Assembly (NCBI GenBank): GCA_015143295.1
Contig: CM026557.1
Coordinates: 40,805,965 to 40,869,964, forward strand
DNA length: 64,000 bases
Direction of reading: 5' to 3'
Source of the DNA: Tetracentron sinense
Taxonomy: Eukaryota > Streptophyta > Magnoliopsida > Trochodendrales > Trochodendraceae
Positions 50,369 through 61,546 of this stretch are shown one piece after another (the first letter of the stretch is position 1; every line of letters starts with the position of its first letter). Position numbers and translations under genes: made by a program. Under the pieces are notes generated by a model. That model saw only the letters and a program-made list of their open reading frames with translations. It ran no database searches and was not told the origin of the DNA.

Positions 50369-51085
50369 AATATACTATGTATATTACAAAATTTCATATA
50401 ATCAATCGTATATTTATTGAATCAAATATATTAATACCTAAATTCGTATCCGATTATAAATATATAGTATAAGTACTATTCAAATATGCTCTGCTAGATA
50501 CTCATTCAGATTAATTATCCGAACAAACAAATTCAAATACATATTTGTTGACACCCCTAATATACGTATCTTCATAAGACTATGCACCATTTGTGTAATA
50601 CTAGACTAGGTCTTTATTGCAAGTATGTAGCATATGGAACCATTTAAAATTTTAAAAGTTCAGAATTTAAATGACATTTTAAGTATTTTAAGATTTCGCT
50701 TAGATTTATAGCCCGTTCAAAAATGGTAATATACTATGCATATTACAAAATTTCATATAATCAATCATATATTTATTGAATCAGAAATATTAATACCTAA
50801 ATTCTTATCCGATTATAAATATATAGTATAAGTACTATTCATATATGCTCTGCCAGATACTTAGTCAGATTAATTATCCGAACAAACAAATTCAAATAAA
50901 TATTGTTGACACCCTTAATCTACGTATCTTCATAACATTATGTATCATTTGTGTAATACTAGACTAGGTCTTTATTGCAAGTATGTAGCATCCGGAGCCA
51001 TTTAAAATTTTAGAAGTTCTGAATTTAAATGACATTTTAAGTATTTTAGGATTTCGCTTAGATTTATAGCCCATTCAAAAATGGT
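50369..51085. repeat. 359-bp tandem duplication
   Basis: Copy 1 is 50369-50727 and copy 2 is 50728-51085. Both run from aatatactatg to ttcaaaaatggt, with scattered substitutions. Each includes gttgacaccc(c/t)taat, which looks like the right end of a TAGGG-type hAT-like element, so the duplication arose after that element was in place. Confidence 0.92.
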
Positions 51086-51852
51086 GAATAATCTCAAGAT
51101 TCCACCAGAAAACATGAATTTTAGACTTTACAACGATTCATATGGACCACCTAATATATCAGTCAACATCTTCCTATCTACCATCTAATTTTATATTTGT
51201 CAACATTTACTCATATAAGATAAGCAATAGGTCGGCTATATTCACTTTGAGTAGACATTGGAGAACATTTCCTGAAAAAAAATACAAACTTCTAGATGGA
51301 GTATGATGTATTTCAATGAATTTTTTGAGATGGAGACTGACAAACAAATTGATGCATAGGCTGAAATTTAAAACCTTGATTTTGACATTAATACAGGTCT
51401 GAAGCAATTGAGTGCTTGAAAAATGTTCAATGTCGTGTAAAATTGAATTGAAATGGAAGATCATCAGTAAATGTTCAATTTCGTGTAAAATTGAATTGAA
51501 ATAGAAGATCATCCGTATGGGGTATTGTATTAAGTACATTAAAGGATCTAATACCATATGTTATTAGTATATGAAGGATCGGGGTAACATAACTATCTTT
51601 TTTTTTTAGGTTAAGGTAACATGACTATCTAATACGTCGATTTGGTCCCTTCTTAGTTTAGCTCGAATCTCGTTAATAACTTGTGACTTCTTGTTGGAAT
51701 TCTCTTATCCTAATGCCCAACATAATACTTGATTTCAAATGTGTATGGGAACATGGAAATATGTATGCACAAAATCAATAATACACTACTAGCTACCATC
51801 TTAAGGTCTTGAACGCCCTTGCCAATGAGTTCTAGGTCAGCTATACAACGGA

Positions 51853-52034
51853 GAGTTCGGATGGGCAACAACGGTTGCTCTTGCGCAGCAAGCGTTGTTG
51901 CCCCCTTGTGTCTGAAAAATAGGTCTTGCATTCAATAAAGGGTAGCCCCCACATCAACAATGAGTAGGACCTTCATTTTTTCAAACACAAGGGGGCAACA
52001 GCGCAACAAAAAGCTTTATTGCCCATCCGAACTC
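51853..52034. mobile_element. Mutator-like MITE, copy 2
   Basis: The 182-bp element has ends GAGTTCGGATGGGCAACA and TTGCCCATCCGAACTC. The 9-bp flanks tacaacgga (51844-51852) and tacaacggt (52035-52043) differ only at the last base. It is the same family as 47278-47450 but with diverged internal sequence. Confidence 0.85.
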
Positions 52035-52245
52035 TACAACGGTTTGTTGTAGTTGACACGCCAACAGCTTCCGCCATGTCATGAACATGAAGCCACTACA
52101 ATAGTCATTGGCGTTAGTTAATTATTTATTTATTATTATCTGATGTAAGCATTATTTATCTAAAGTTAGTAGGTGAGACAGTTAGTGGGTTAGCTGGTCA
52201 ATTGTAGGCTTTATCTACCACACTCTCACAGGAATTGATCCTCGG

Positions 52246-52499
52246 TAGAACAATAATCAGCTGCAAAGGGGGTTTTGTAGCCATGGGTTGCAAAGGTTCC
52301 CTCACAGTGCCATATAGGAAAAAAAGAGTTGGGTCTGGGCAGCTCAGGTAGGCCCCATCATTTTAATTCATGTCAGGCTACAAACAGTTTGGGGCCTACA
52401 CGAGTTGTCAGGCCGACCCTTTTTTCCCATGTGACACTGTGAGAGAACCTTTGCAGCCCGTAGCTGCAAAACCCTTTTGCAGCGGACTATTGTTCGTTA
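52246..52499. mobile_element. Foldback MITE-like element with about 70-bp arms
   Basis: The left arm (agaacaataatcagctgcaa, then ggttttgtagcc and tgcaaaggttccctcacagtg) is complementary to the right arm (cactgtgagagaacctttgc, then tagctgcaaaaccc and ggactattgttcg). No matching flanking duplication is evident, so the exact ends and superfamily are open. Confidence 0.7.
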
Positions 52500-53058
52500 G
52501 TGGTATCGTGGTTGGCACGAGTATTCCCTGCTATTAAAATTAGCTAAAAGGGAAATCAGATTTATCTATTCTTCTATGTAGGTTTTGCTTACATAATTTT
52601 CTATTCTTTTATATGGGTTTTGCTTACATAATTTTTTTTTTTTTTTTTGGATAAAAACAGATCAAGTAGAGGTCGCACTCTGGGAACAACCTTAGTGATT
52701 GGGAAAGAGAGATCCACACATAATAAAAATAAAATTAGATTCAGAAGCAGAAAAAAAACAAAAGGCGCACTTCGGCCAGAGATCCCTTTCCTAAATTCTT
52801 GTTTTCCCTTTCAACTCAAATGTGTTTGCACCACTAGTTAGATAAAAGAACAGTACGCATGCTCTCACATTTCTATCACCATTTAACCATTTTTTCCTTT
52901 ACTACTATCATGAGAAAAGGAGTGATAGCCCGCCCTAGACGCACTAAGTCTATTTTTCCACAGACACGAGGAAGTGCAACATGTGGTGTTGCTCCCATAT
53001 AACAGGAAGATGGTTTGACGCTTGTTGCCATCACCTTGCTTCTTTGATTGCAACTTGC

Positions 53059-53897
53059 CAAGGGCGGAGCCAGGTGGGGGCATGTGCCCCCTCTTAACAT
53101 TTGAAAAACAAGATTATTTTTTATTTTTTAGGGTATAGGCGCCATGGGAATGAGGCAGGTGCCCCCTAAACTTTGAAAAAAAAAATCTATTTTTGAGTTG
53201 AGATCATATTCAATCGCGATCGCGATTGAACTTGGTGAGTGAACTCTCCACAAGTTCAATCACACCAACAACTCAACACGTGTCCCTTCTAACCCATTAA
53301 CTATGGTTAAATTTCATTAATCATTAGGGTTCAACAATCTAACCTTTGTCTTTTAAAAAATTAATTGTAAAGGTTAAAAGTTAATTCTTAGCCAAAGTTT
53401 AAAGGGGGCTATGTGAGTGCGATTGAACTGTCCGAGTTCAATTGCAATTAGACAAGATCCAAACTTGTATTTTTTATACTAAATTATTTAAGTATTTAAT
53501 TGGGCATAATAATGGGACAAGTGGGCAGTTGTCCCCTAAAACAGTCATACTATATTATAGAATATGACATAACTTTAAGGTAAGGGGTAATTGTCTCCTA
53601 AACTTTTGAAAAAAAATGATATCTTTCATACGATTTCATTTAATTATTTAACTGGGCATAGTCCTGAGACAATGCGACAACTGTCTAATAATCAAGGAGA
53701 CACAAAATTGCTAAGATTTGTATACAATGTTTGGACAAAACGACCCAAGAATTTAGTCACCAATTTATTTTCAGGAGCGTAGCCCCCAAACCCCCATCCT
53801 TGTACACACATAATAATTCGTACCCACCTAATCTTTCTCCACAAATTTTCAATCAACCATGGGTGCCCTCTACTAGAAAATCATGGCTCCACCCTTG
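53059..53897. mobile_element. Decayed CAGGGG-type hAT-like element
   Basis: The inverted ends CAAGGGCGGAGCCAGG and CATGGCTCCACCCTTG are 839 bp apart. The flanking 8-mers (caacttgc and attggtaa) do not match. The interior holds a foldback-family segment (about 53205-53460) and repeated cccctaaactttgaaaaa motifs, so it may be a composite of several insertions. Confidence 0.6.
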
Positions 53898-54320
53898 ATT
53901 GGTAATAGCAGTTCTGTAATGAGAATAGGGCTTCGACTACATTGATTGGATTTTGTCCATATTGACAAGATTACCCTTATACTATCTTCTACTAATATAA
54001 AGAGAATGTCAAAATTACCGCACTTAATATCTTCTCTATCTCTTTGTTATAATCACTCAAAATTATCATTATACTTAAATATTCCCTGTTATTATAATGA
54101 AAATGACAAAATTACTTTTACACATCTTCTCTATCTCTACTATTATAAGCTACTATAATAATGGGAGTATAACACTTATAAAAGTTAATTGAAATATTTT
54201 ACTATTAAAAAAATTGCCCTTTCACTTATCCACTTCCCTCTCTCACGACATCACATTTGTAGGTACGCTGCAACACACTAACAAATAATAAAACAAATAA
54301 CTTTGCATGGGTCCTAGAAG
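53898..54320. other. AT-rich stretch, unidentified mobile-element relic
   Basis: Repeated atcttctctatctct and actattataa-type motifs occur here, and similar ones near 4110-4150. They recall ends of AT-rich non-autonomous elements, but I could not define both ends. Confidence 0.35.
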
Positions 54321-54605
54321 CAGGGGCGGAGCCAGGATTCTATTGCAGGGGGATAACAATGGGGGTTCGACGGCATAGCCCCCAAATATTTTTTTTTCTT
54401 GATAGCCAAGTTCATTGGCCAACAGGTAGGTTTGTATTTGTTTTTAAGGAATACATTTTTTCTTAGAAATTAGAGGAAGCGAGAGCTGCCAGTCCCCCGG
54501 TTCCGCCCCTCTCCCCAACTACGCCCCGTTATTACTATAGGAAAATTTTTATTTTTCCAAAATCACAGTGGGGCTGCCCCCTTGGCCCTATGTGGCTCTG
54601 CCCTG
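54321..54605. mobile_element. Non-autonomous hAT-like element, CAGGGGCGGAGCC type, short
   Basis: The 285-bp element has ends CAGGGGCGGAGCCAGGATTC and GTGGCTCTGCCCTG. The flanks cctagaag (54313-54320) and cgtaaaag (54606-54613) agree at six of eight positions, consistent with a decayed 8-bp duplication. Confidence 0.68.
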
Positions 54606-54943
54606 CGTAAAAGTGAGATTCTAGAAGGGTTATATAAACGAGTTGGTTCCAAGTCTCTTAATGAGCTCCCTGTATAGCTGACATGAAGTGGATTGACCAT
54701 AACATTTGTTAGAAAGATTCAACATGTGGTCCCGGATTGCTCATCCCCTATTTCAACTATTATAATCATAAAATGGGGATTTGTGAGATATTTCAACAGG
54801 TCATGGGTAAGGTGACAATTCGGCCCTCCTATCCCTATAAATTCAAGTTTTTTTATTTCTTTCTTTCTTGGCCCACTGGCCGAGTATGGCCAGATTTTTT
54901 CTAACTTGAGGATTGGACTAAGTACTTGCCCGTGCCGTCCCTC

Positions 54944-55063
54944 CACACTTTCTACTACACTACTATAATATACACTTACTACACTATAATATACATATAT
55001 ATACACACTTTCTACTACAGTACTATAATATACAATTACTATACTATAATATACATACATATA
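54944..55063. repeat. 60-bp tandem duplication
   Basis: Two units of exactly 60 bp begin cacactttctactacac/g and end in catatatata-type sequence. A third start (cacacttt) follows at 55064. The minus-strand frame with repeated VYYS residues is an artefact of it. Confidence 0.9.
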
Positions 55064-55578
55064 CACACTTTATGTAGTAACAATTAATACTATGTCTTGT
55101 GTTAATATTATGTCAAAATGTCTTTTATTTTAGTAAGTGTTAAAGTCAGTATTATATCAAAATTAATTACATGCTAGTATCGTGGTTTATGTCAATATTG
55201 TTTCAAAATACCTTATGCTATAACTATGTCATATTTAATGTTATAGTTTATGTTAACTGTTTAATAATGATTTTTTTTTACATATATAAGATCTATATAT
55301 GCCTTATGTTAGTACTGCGTTAAAATAAAATATATATAAAAAATATAAACACAAATGAAATATATAATTTCATTATAAAAGAATAAGAAACACATTATAC
55401 TATTTTTTAATTTAAGAAAAATATTATTTTCTATCAATGAATCATAAAATAAGTGAAATCCTATCCTGTTATTTTTTGCATTACATCCCTCGTTCCAAAA
55501 CTGAATAAAATAGGAGGGTTAATTTCAGGTTAGAGTGTATGAATAATAATTATTCATTTATTTCATGGCCTTGCCTTG

Positions 55579-56028
55579 TGTCGCACCCCAAAATTTGTAG
55601 TAGACTTGTGTAGATATACTTGTAAAGATTCAAGAAGTAGAGAGGTGTAGAAGCTCTCTAGAAGGTTCCTAGAGAAGAGGTGGTAGAAGAGTCTAGGAAT
55701 AGGAAACTCTATAATAGTCTTCTAGAGGAGGTGGTAGAAGTTCTAGAGAAATCCTCCAAAGGAGGTGAGAATGTTCTAGAGTCTACAACCTTCCCATGAG
55801 ATGTATATAAAGGAGATGACCCCTCATTTGGAATCATCAAAGGAGTGATATCTAAGGAAGGAATCCAATTGTGTATACTCTATTAAGGTAATAAGAGTGG
55901 TAGCTTTCTTCCAAAGAGTGTTCCTACTTCTCTCCTATTAGCTTGAGGGTAAGGCTGACTCGTTTAGGACGGACTCTAGCACGAGTACTGCACAATCAAA
56001 GATAGGGGAATTAACTAAGGCCGTGACA
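55579..56028. mobile_element. Probable small solo LTR, 450 bp (fossil)
   Basis: The sequence starts TGTCGCACCCC and ends GGCCGTGACA and contains a TATA-like atgtatataaagg at about 55803. The flanks share only cttg (4 bp) on both sides, one less than usual. No internal region adjoins it. Family uncertain. Confidence 0.58.
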
Positions 56029-57627
56029 CTTGGCCTTTGAGGGTAAGAAATGAACATAGCCAGTTCAGTCTATTCGACGGCTAGGATTTACCCATGTAGA
56101 TGAGGGCCAACAAGACCTAGACCCAACCCTTTGACAGCCCTATGGCAATTTGTTTGGATGTCACCGAGTTGACATTGAGTGAGCTTGGATGAGAAAAAAC
56201 ATCTTTTAGACCTATTCTAGATAAACAGGGCGTGACTTGCATCAAAGGGGATTTGGGCTGAGTCAAATTGGTCTCCGTTGAAAAGACCCTTGGCCCAGGG
56301 GAGATTCTTTTCTCTCGTTTAGCTTCTCATGACAACAACAAAAAATGGTATTTTGGTATACCCTTACTTACCCTTTTGGTTTTTGTGGTGGGCTCTTAGT
56401 CATGTTGAAAGAGCCTCTTTGGTTGTTGTAAGAACCTTTGTTTTGCTGTAAATTAATCTGAACAAATTCCTCTATTCTATGGTGAGAAAACCTCTTCCAA
56501 TGGTTTTTTGGGTGGTAAGAAACACTTTAAAAAAAATAATAATAATAAGATTGGGTTTGGAGTTTGGTTGGACACTCAAAACCTGGCAGATCCAAACTCA
56601 ACCTAATAAGGGGGAATGGGATTTGATCTGGCCCTCCCCAGATCAAAAGCCCCTCATCCTACAGGTCAGGTCGACACGCATTTCTTTTGACACTTCTTAA
56701 TTGTAGTTAAAATTCACTAACCCTTAAAAAAAAGATTTAATAAAATTTAACCATGGGAGTTAAATTTCTTTAACTAGCGTTGAAAAGGCAGTTAAAGGGA
56801 ATCTGTGAGTGGGCCACATGGTTTTGGTCTTGCGAAGGCCAGACCAAATCTGATCCCTAGTAAGGGGCCTCAACTCAGTAATAAGGGGCCTCAACTCAGT
56901 GTCCGCTTGTCCAACGCATTTAAAATATAAATAAAAAAGAAATGCTTGCTCATATGCAAATTTTTTAAGCTCATTAGCGTGGCGACTTTTCACTACAACC
57001 TTTATAACCCATTAAACCTATAACTTCCTCCTATAAGAAATAACTTGCTGAACAACGTTGCTCTCACAATGAGCGTTTGATAAAAATTCATCTCTCGCAC
57101 ACCTATAAATAAATAAAAAATTATACCACAATTAAAATTTAAAATTATAGAGACGTGCTAATCTTACCCTCAGGCGGTCCCTACAATGTTGTTTTCTTTT
57201 TTTTTGTTCATTGAAGGCTACATGGACCTATGGGCTACATAATGAGGGGTAGCCCTCCTCCCATAAACCCCCCAAACCTTGGATTTGATCCGAGCTTTCA
57301 GGTCTGATGCCAAGAGACTTTATTACTAAATATAGCACCTGCACAGTGTTGCTTTTGGTTGAAAGTAAAGACTAGTAAAGACAAGTGCTGTTTTCTTACA
57401 GGACAGAGAGTAGGGAATGCCTTGGAGTAGTGTTAGCATACTCATGTTTAATTGATTAACCGGGTATTGTGACCCGTCGGTTCCGAACTCCGAAGCCTCA
57501 TCACTCATAAAAACAAGATCCGAACCCGTCTAAACCAAATTAGACGGGTTGGGAAAAATTGCCATCCCCAGGAATCCCACCTACAAGCTTACAGAGATAC
57601 ATTTAACTAGGCATTCTCAGTTCGTCC
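56029..57627. other. Intergenic upstream of the F-box exon
   Basis: No gene was recognised. A 19-bp direct duplication (aaggggcctcaactcagt, at about 56863 and 56882) and a foldback-family fragment at about 56690-56810 are present. Degenerate gaccc/gggtt sequence near 57465-57560 resembles a hAT relic. Confidence 0.45.
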
Positions 57628-57830
57628 ATGTTGCCTGGCGTTGGCCGGCCGTTTGGGTCGGCGGCGAAGGTACCGATGGAGCCGAACAGCGTTGGGCGGT
57701 CGTTGAGTAAGAAGAGGAGCTCAAGAGCTACAGCTTCCATTCAGTCCCTTGATTCCAACATTCTCTCTATGATCTTCGCATTTCTCGACCATTTCGATCT
57801 TGCCCGCTCTTCCGTCGTCTGCAAATACTG
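57628..57830 (+). CDS. First exon of an F-box protein gene (partial)
   Basis: The ATG at 57628 opens 67 codons plus 2 nt before a GT donor at 57831. After a basic, Ser-rich N terminus (SLSKKRSSRATAS), residues about 39-67 form the start of an F-box: IQSLDSNILSMIFAFLDHFDLARSSVVCKYW. That is the helix that binds SKP1 in SCF ubiquitin ligases. The substrate-recognition domain is not visible. The sequence that follows, up to the window end, is repeat and LINE DNA, so either the first intron is longer than 6 kb or the gene was cut off. A second ATG (57676) could also start it. G+C content is higher than in the flanks, which supports coding. Confidence 0.7.
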
Positions 57831-59189
57831 GTTCGTCTTGCATTTCAAATCAACTTCAATTTCATATTTTCTACACTTCTTATCATCGTCTGTAAATACG
57901 CTATAATTGAGGAGCATAAACCCTAATTTATCAATTCTCTGGAAATTAAGATTGACTGGAATGGAGGTTTATTTGTCATATGAGTATGGGCACAGATGCT
58001 GATACTTTTTGTGATGGCAATGGTTGTTAATTTACTAGTGAATATGTGTAAATACATAAATTTAGGTTATGCTACTTCGAAAAATTGAAATTGAAATTGA
58101 AATTGAATTAAAGCTGTCTAAATTTGGTGAGAAAAATTCAACAAATGAGTATATAAAATTTATCTCTAGGAGCACCGTAACAATCTACGATATTCCAAGA
58201 AGAATAATCATGTTACGTACCTTTTACTAGAAAACATAAAAAAGGAAGAAAAGGGAGAGGATATGGCTGATTCGAGGTAGCCCGGACCTCCATTGTTGCC
58301 TCTTCGAGGGGGCAAACCTCCACATGTTCTCATAGAACACTTAACTTCATTTTTCATATCCATAAATGAACAATTACAGACCTATTTATAAAGACAACAA
58401 TAGTTACAAACTACCCAAATCACTCACTAATCCTATCCTTAAATAACTACCTAGGCACATAACAAATCACTTCAATTTTCCGAGGAATTGTATTCTATAC
58501 TTTAGGTTTGTTCTTTTGTTGAGACTCATAAAGTCCGGCACTTTGCAAGTTTTGTCATTTGCCGATATGCATTTTTTTTTGATGACCTAGATGTATTGCG
58601 CTTCTCATCTCTTGGGTTGTAATTCCCATAAGACTTCAACTGTAGCAAAATGTATGATTTCAAATCTCTTGATAAGACTTGAAATCTCTTGATGGTAAGA
58701 ATTAATGTTATTCAAAACCTTGACAAAATGACTCAAATTTCCTAACTACCTTGACAAAGTGCAAAGTGTCAAGCTTTATAAATCTCATCAAAAGATCAGT
58801 CCCTTATAGAATTCGAAGTTAATTCCAATTTCCAACCTATATTAGGCCCCGAGAAGCAATTAACTCATTTTTCATGAACTTAGAAAGGTTTCAAAAAGAA
58901 AGAAAAGCCTTCAACTTTAACAAATTTCAACTATAATACCATAAGAAGCACATAAATAGTTCACATTTTGCCTCAGTGCGGACCTGACCAAACTTCTTCT
59001 AACTTTAAGTAAAAGATACAATCTACTCATTAGAAAAAATGACAAAAATAGTTCATATATTAACTGTTCTTTTGAATATATTGAGATTTCATTTTGATGT
59101 TTTACTTGTGTTTTTTGAGATGAGATTTGATTATTATTCAAATGTGAATGGTTTGAATATCACGGGAGATGGGTAGCCGAAGAGAATTT
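57831..59189. other. Probable F-box intron 1 or intergenic DNA
   Basis: AT-rich, with no second exon recognised. It carries a few short duplicated phrases such as tgaaatctcttgat at about 58655-58695. Confidence 0.45.
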
Positions 59190-59379
59190 CACTTACAAGT
59201 TGGTGCAGTTGACTAACGTCCTGGGTTTGCTCCCTATGGTCGTGTGTTTAACTCCCATCCCTTAACTTACCCTAGTATCCGTAGGGAAAATTTCGAGTGC
59301 ATCGGTGCAGATACCCGAAGGGACTAGTCCTTGCCTCGAAGGGTTTGGGACACCCTCCGGCCTCCGTTACCAAAAAAAA
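59190..59379 (+). mobile_element. tRNA-derived SINE-like repeat
   Basis: An A-box-like tggtgcagttg (59201-59211) and a B-box-like gtttaactccc (about 59246-59256) are spaced as in a tRNA promoter. They are followed by a tRNA-unrelated body ending ccggcctccgttacc and an A8 tail. The 5' boundary and the target duplication are not clear. Confidence 0.55.
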
Positions 59380-59887
59380 TGTATTGATGTATTCTATACA
59401 AATTTTAATTTATTTCAGACCCGATGGATGGGAAATGTAAAGTACGGAACATGGTATGCTCTAGGGCTACAAGGTTTACCTCTCATTGCATCATGCTGCG
59501 GTTCTTTGTTATCTAAGTATTGGCAAAAATGCTGGTTCTTTTCCAGAGGTGGGGTCTTTGAGTGGGTCCTGGGTAAAATTGAAGAATTTGGAAAATTTTT
59601 GGGGTTCTCCTATGAGGGGCACGAGGAGGTTTGAGCCCTACTTTCTAGCTTGGAAAAGCAAGGAAACAGGGAGGGCTTCAAGTACTCTATGGCTTTATGA
59701 GTCATATCATGGAATGTGAGGGGCCTAGGCCATAAAGACAAAAGATTGGCCATTATTCAATCAGTAAAGTCAATAAAACCTTCAATCCTTTGTGTGTAGG
59801 AGACCAAGATGGTGGTCATGAATAACAACATTGTGAAGGACCTCTGGAGATCTCTATGCCACAATTGGAGGGTGGTGCCCTCGTGTG

Positions 59888-60789
59888 CATAGTACGAAGT
59901 TCGGATTCTGGAATTATTCGGCACAGGTTAAGTTCGAAAAATACGGGAAAAAATCGGTAAATTCTGGATAAGTTCAGAAAAATAAAAATTATAAAAAATA
60001 AGAATGTGATATCAACTAATCCATCTATCAATCTAGATGTATTGACATCTCTTACTATGTTAGACATTTATCAAATTGTTAAAAAAAAGCATTATGTAAA
60101 CTTGCAAACTCAAGGAAAAAATTAAAAAAGGCTTAAGCAAGCTTTATGTAATTTAAGAGAAGAGAATAATCTAGATTATATGTTTGTAAATGTAAATGAG
60201 ATTGTATTAGCAATTCAAAATATATTGAAACGGGAAAAATAATAATTTGAATAGATAAAATTAGAAAAGCAATATATGAGTTTTTTATTTGACATAACAT
60301 AGTTATTTAGCAAAATATAAAAATAGCTCAGAATAAATAGCACAATCATATTTTCTCTTGGTTTGGTCGAAATTCAACAGACTAACCAACGTGCAAAATC
60401 ATCTTTTTTCTCTCAATTCAATTGAATGTAATCAAAATCCTAAAATAACCTACTCAAATAGAGTTTTCTCCTTCTTCCATCAGTTGGCAACTTCAATCAA
60501 ATGGAGATTTCTCAGAGTGAAATAAGTCTCAGTTTTTAGTAATAAATAATTCTATTGCTAATAGAAAGTTCATTTTGCCCTCATTCTTATTTTAGAATTC
60601 TGAATAAGCATGAAGAAATAATTTGTGAGAAATCTTCCTTCGGAATAAGTTCGGAATAATTCGTTGGTTCGGGAATTATTCGCTAATAATTCGTCAGTTC
60701 GGGAAAAAGAAGCCTTTTTAAACGTTACTCCTTAAAAAATGAATAGTTCGGGAACAATTTGGGAATTATTTGAGAACTTTGTTACTAGG
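59888..60789. mobile_element. Non-autonomous hAT-like element nested in the LINE
   Basis: The perfect 8-bp duplication is ctcgtgtg (59880-59887 and 60790-60797). The ends are imperfect inverted repeats: CATAGTACGAAGTTC on the left; on the right GAACTTTGTTACTAGG, complement CCTAGTAACAAAGTTC. Subterminal regions repeat gttcggg and aattattcg. LINE reading resumes directly after the second duplication. There is no transposase in the 902 bp. Confidence 0.87.
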
Positions 60790-61505
60790 CTCGTGTGAGG
60801 TATCAGGAGGCATCTTGGTGGTGTGGGACAAGAGTGTGGTCGAAGTCATGGACTTTGAAGGGGGAGCTTACTCGCTAACCATATTTTGCTCGTCTGTGAT
60901 TTTGTAGTGGACGACTTCTCTTGGATGTTCACGAGAGTTTATGGTCCTTCAGATAAGTCTGAATCTTTAGATTTCTGGCAGGAGCTACATGTTGTGAGGG
61001 TTAGATGGAATATTTTGTGGTGCCTGGGGGGACTTTAATTATGTTAGGTTCATGCAAGACAAATATGGAGGGGTGCCTCATCAGCCAAAATGAGACAATT
61101 TGAGTGGTTCATTTCCCAACATAGCCTATTTGAGTGCCGTTTAAAGAAGGCCCATTTCATGTGGTCCAATTTTTAAGAGAACCCGCGTCTGAGCAAATTG
61201 GATAGATTCATGTTTTGTGATGAATGAGGAACACTTTCCAAACGTCATCTCCTTGTCTCTCTCTAGACCAACTCAGACCATGTTCCAATCATTTTAGATT
61301 TGGAAAAGATCATTAGTGGACCTAAATCATTGAAATTCGAGAATAAACAGACTTCAAGAATGTGGTGGAAAAGGTGTTGAAGGAATCCTCCTTTTGGAGC
61401 TTTGAGAACACTGTCTTTGGAGACATAAGTCGTGAGAGAGGTGTTTGGTAACTTTCGGAGATTAAAAAAAAGTGTTTTGTGGGATATCGAACATCTTGAT
61501 GCCAA

Positions 61506-61546
61506 GGAGGAGGAGGGGGGAGGGGGGAGGGGGGAGGGGGGAGGGG
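61506..61546 (+). repeat. GGGGGGA tandem run within the LINE
   Basis: Five to six tandem aggggg-type units form an almost pure purine run on the plus strand that could adopt a G-quadruplex. It looks like a local expansion inside dead LINE sequence. Confidence 0.9.

Noticed and set aside
54127-54180. Helitron-like 5' end (tctctatctctactattataa)
   Set aside because: No CTAG-type 3' end with a hairpin could be paired with it, and the A/T-rich motif is too weak alone.
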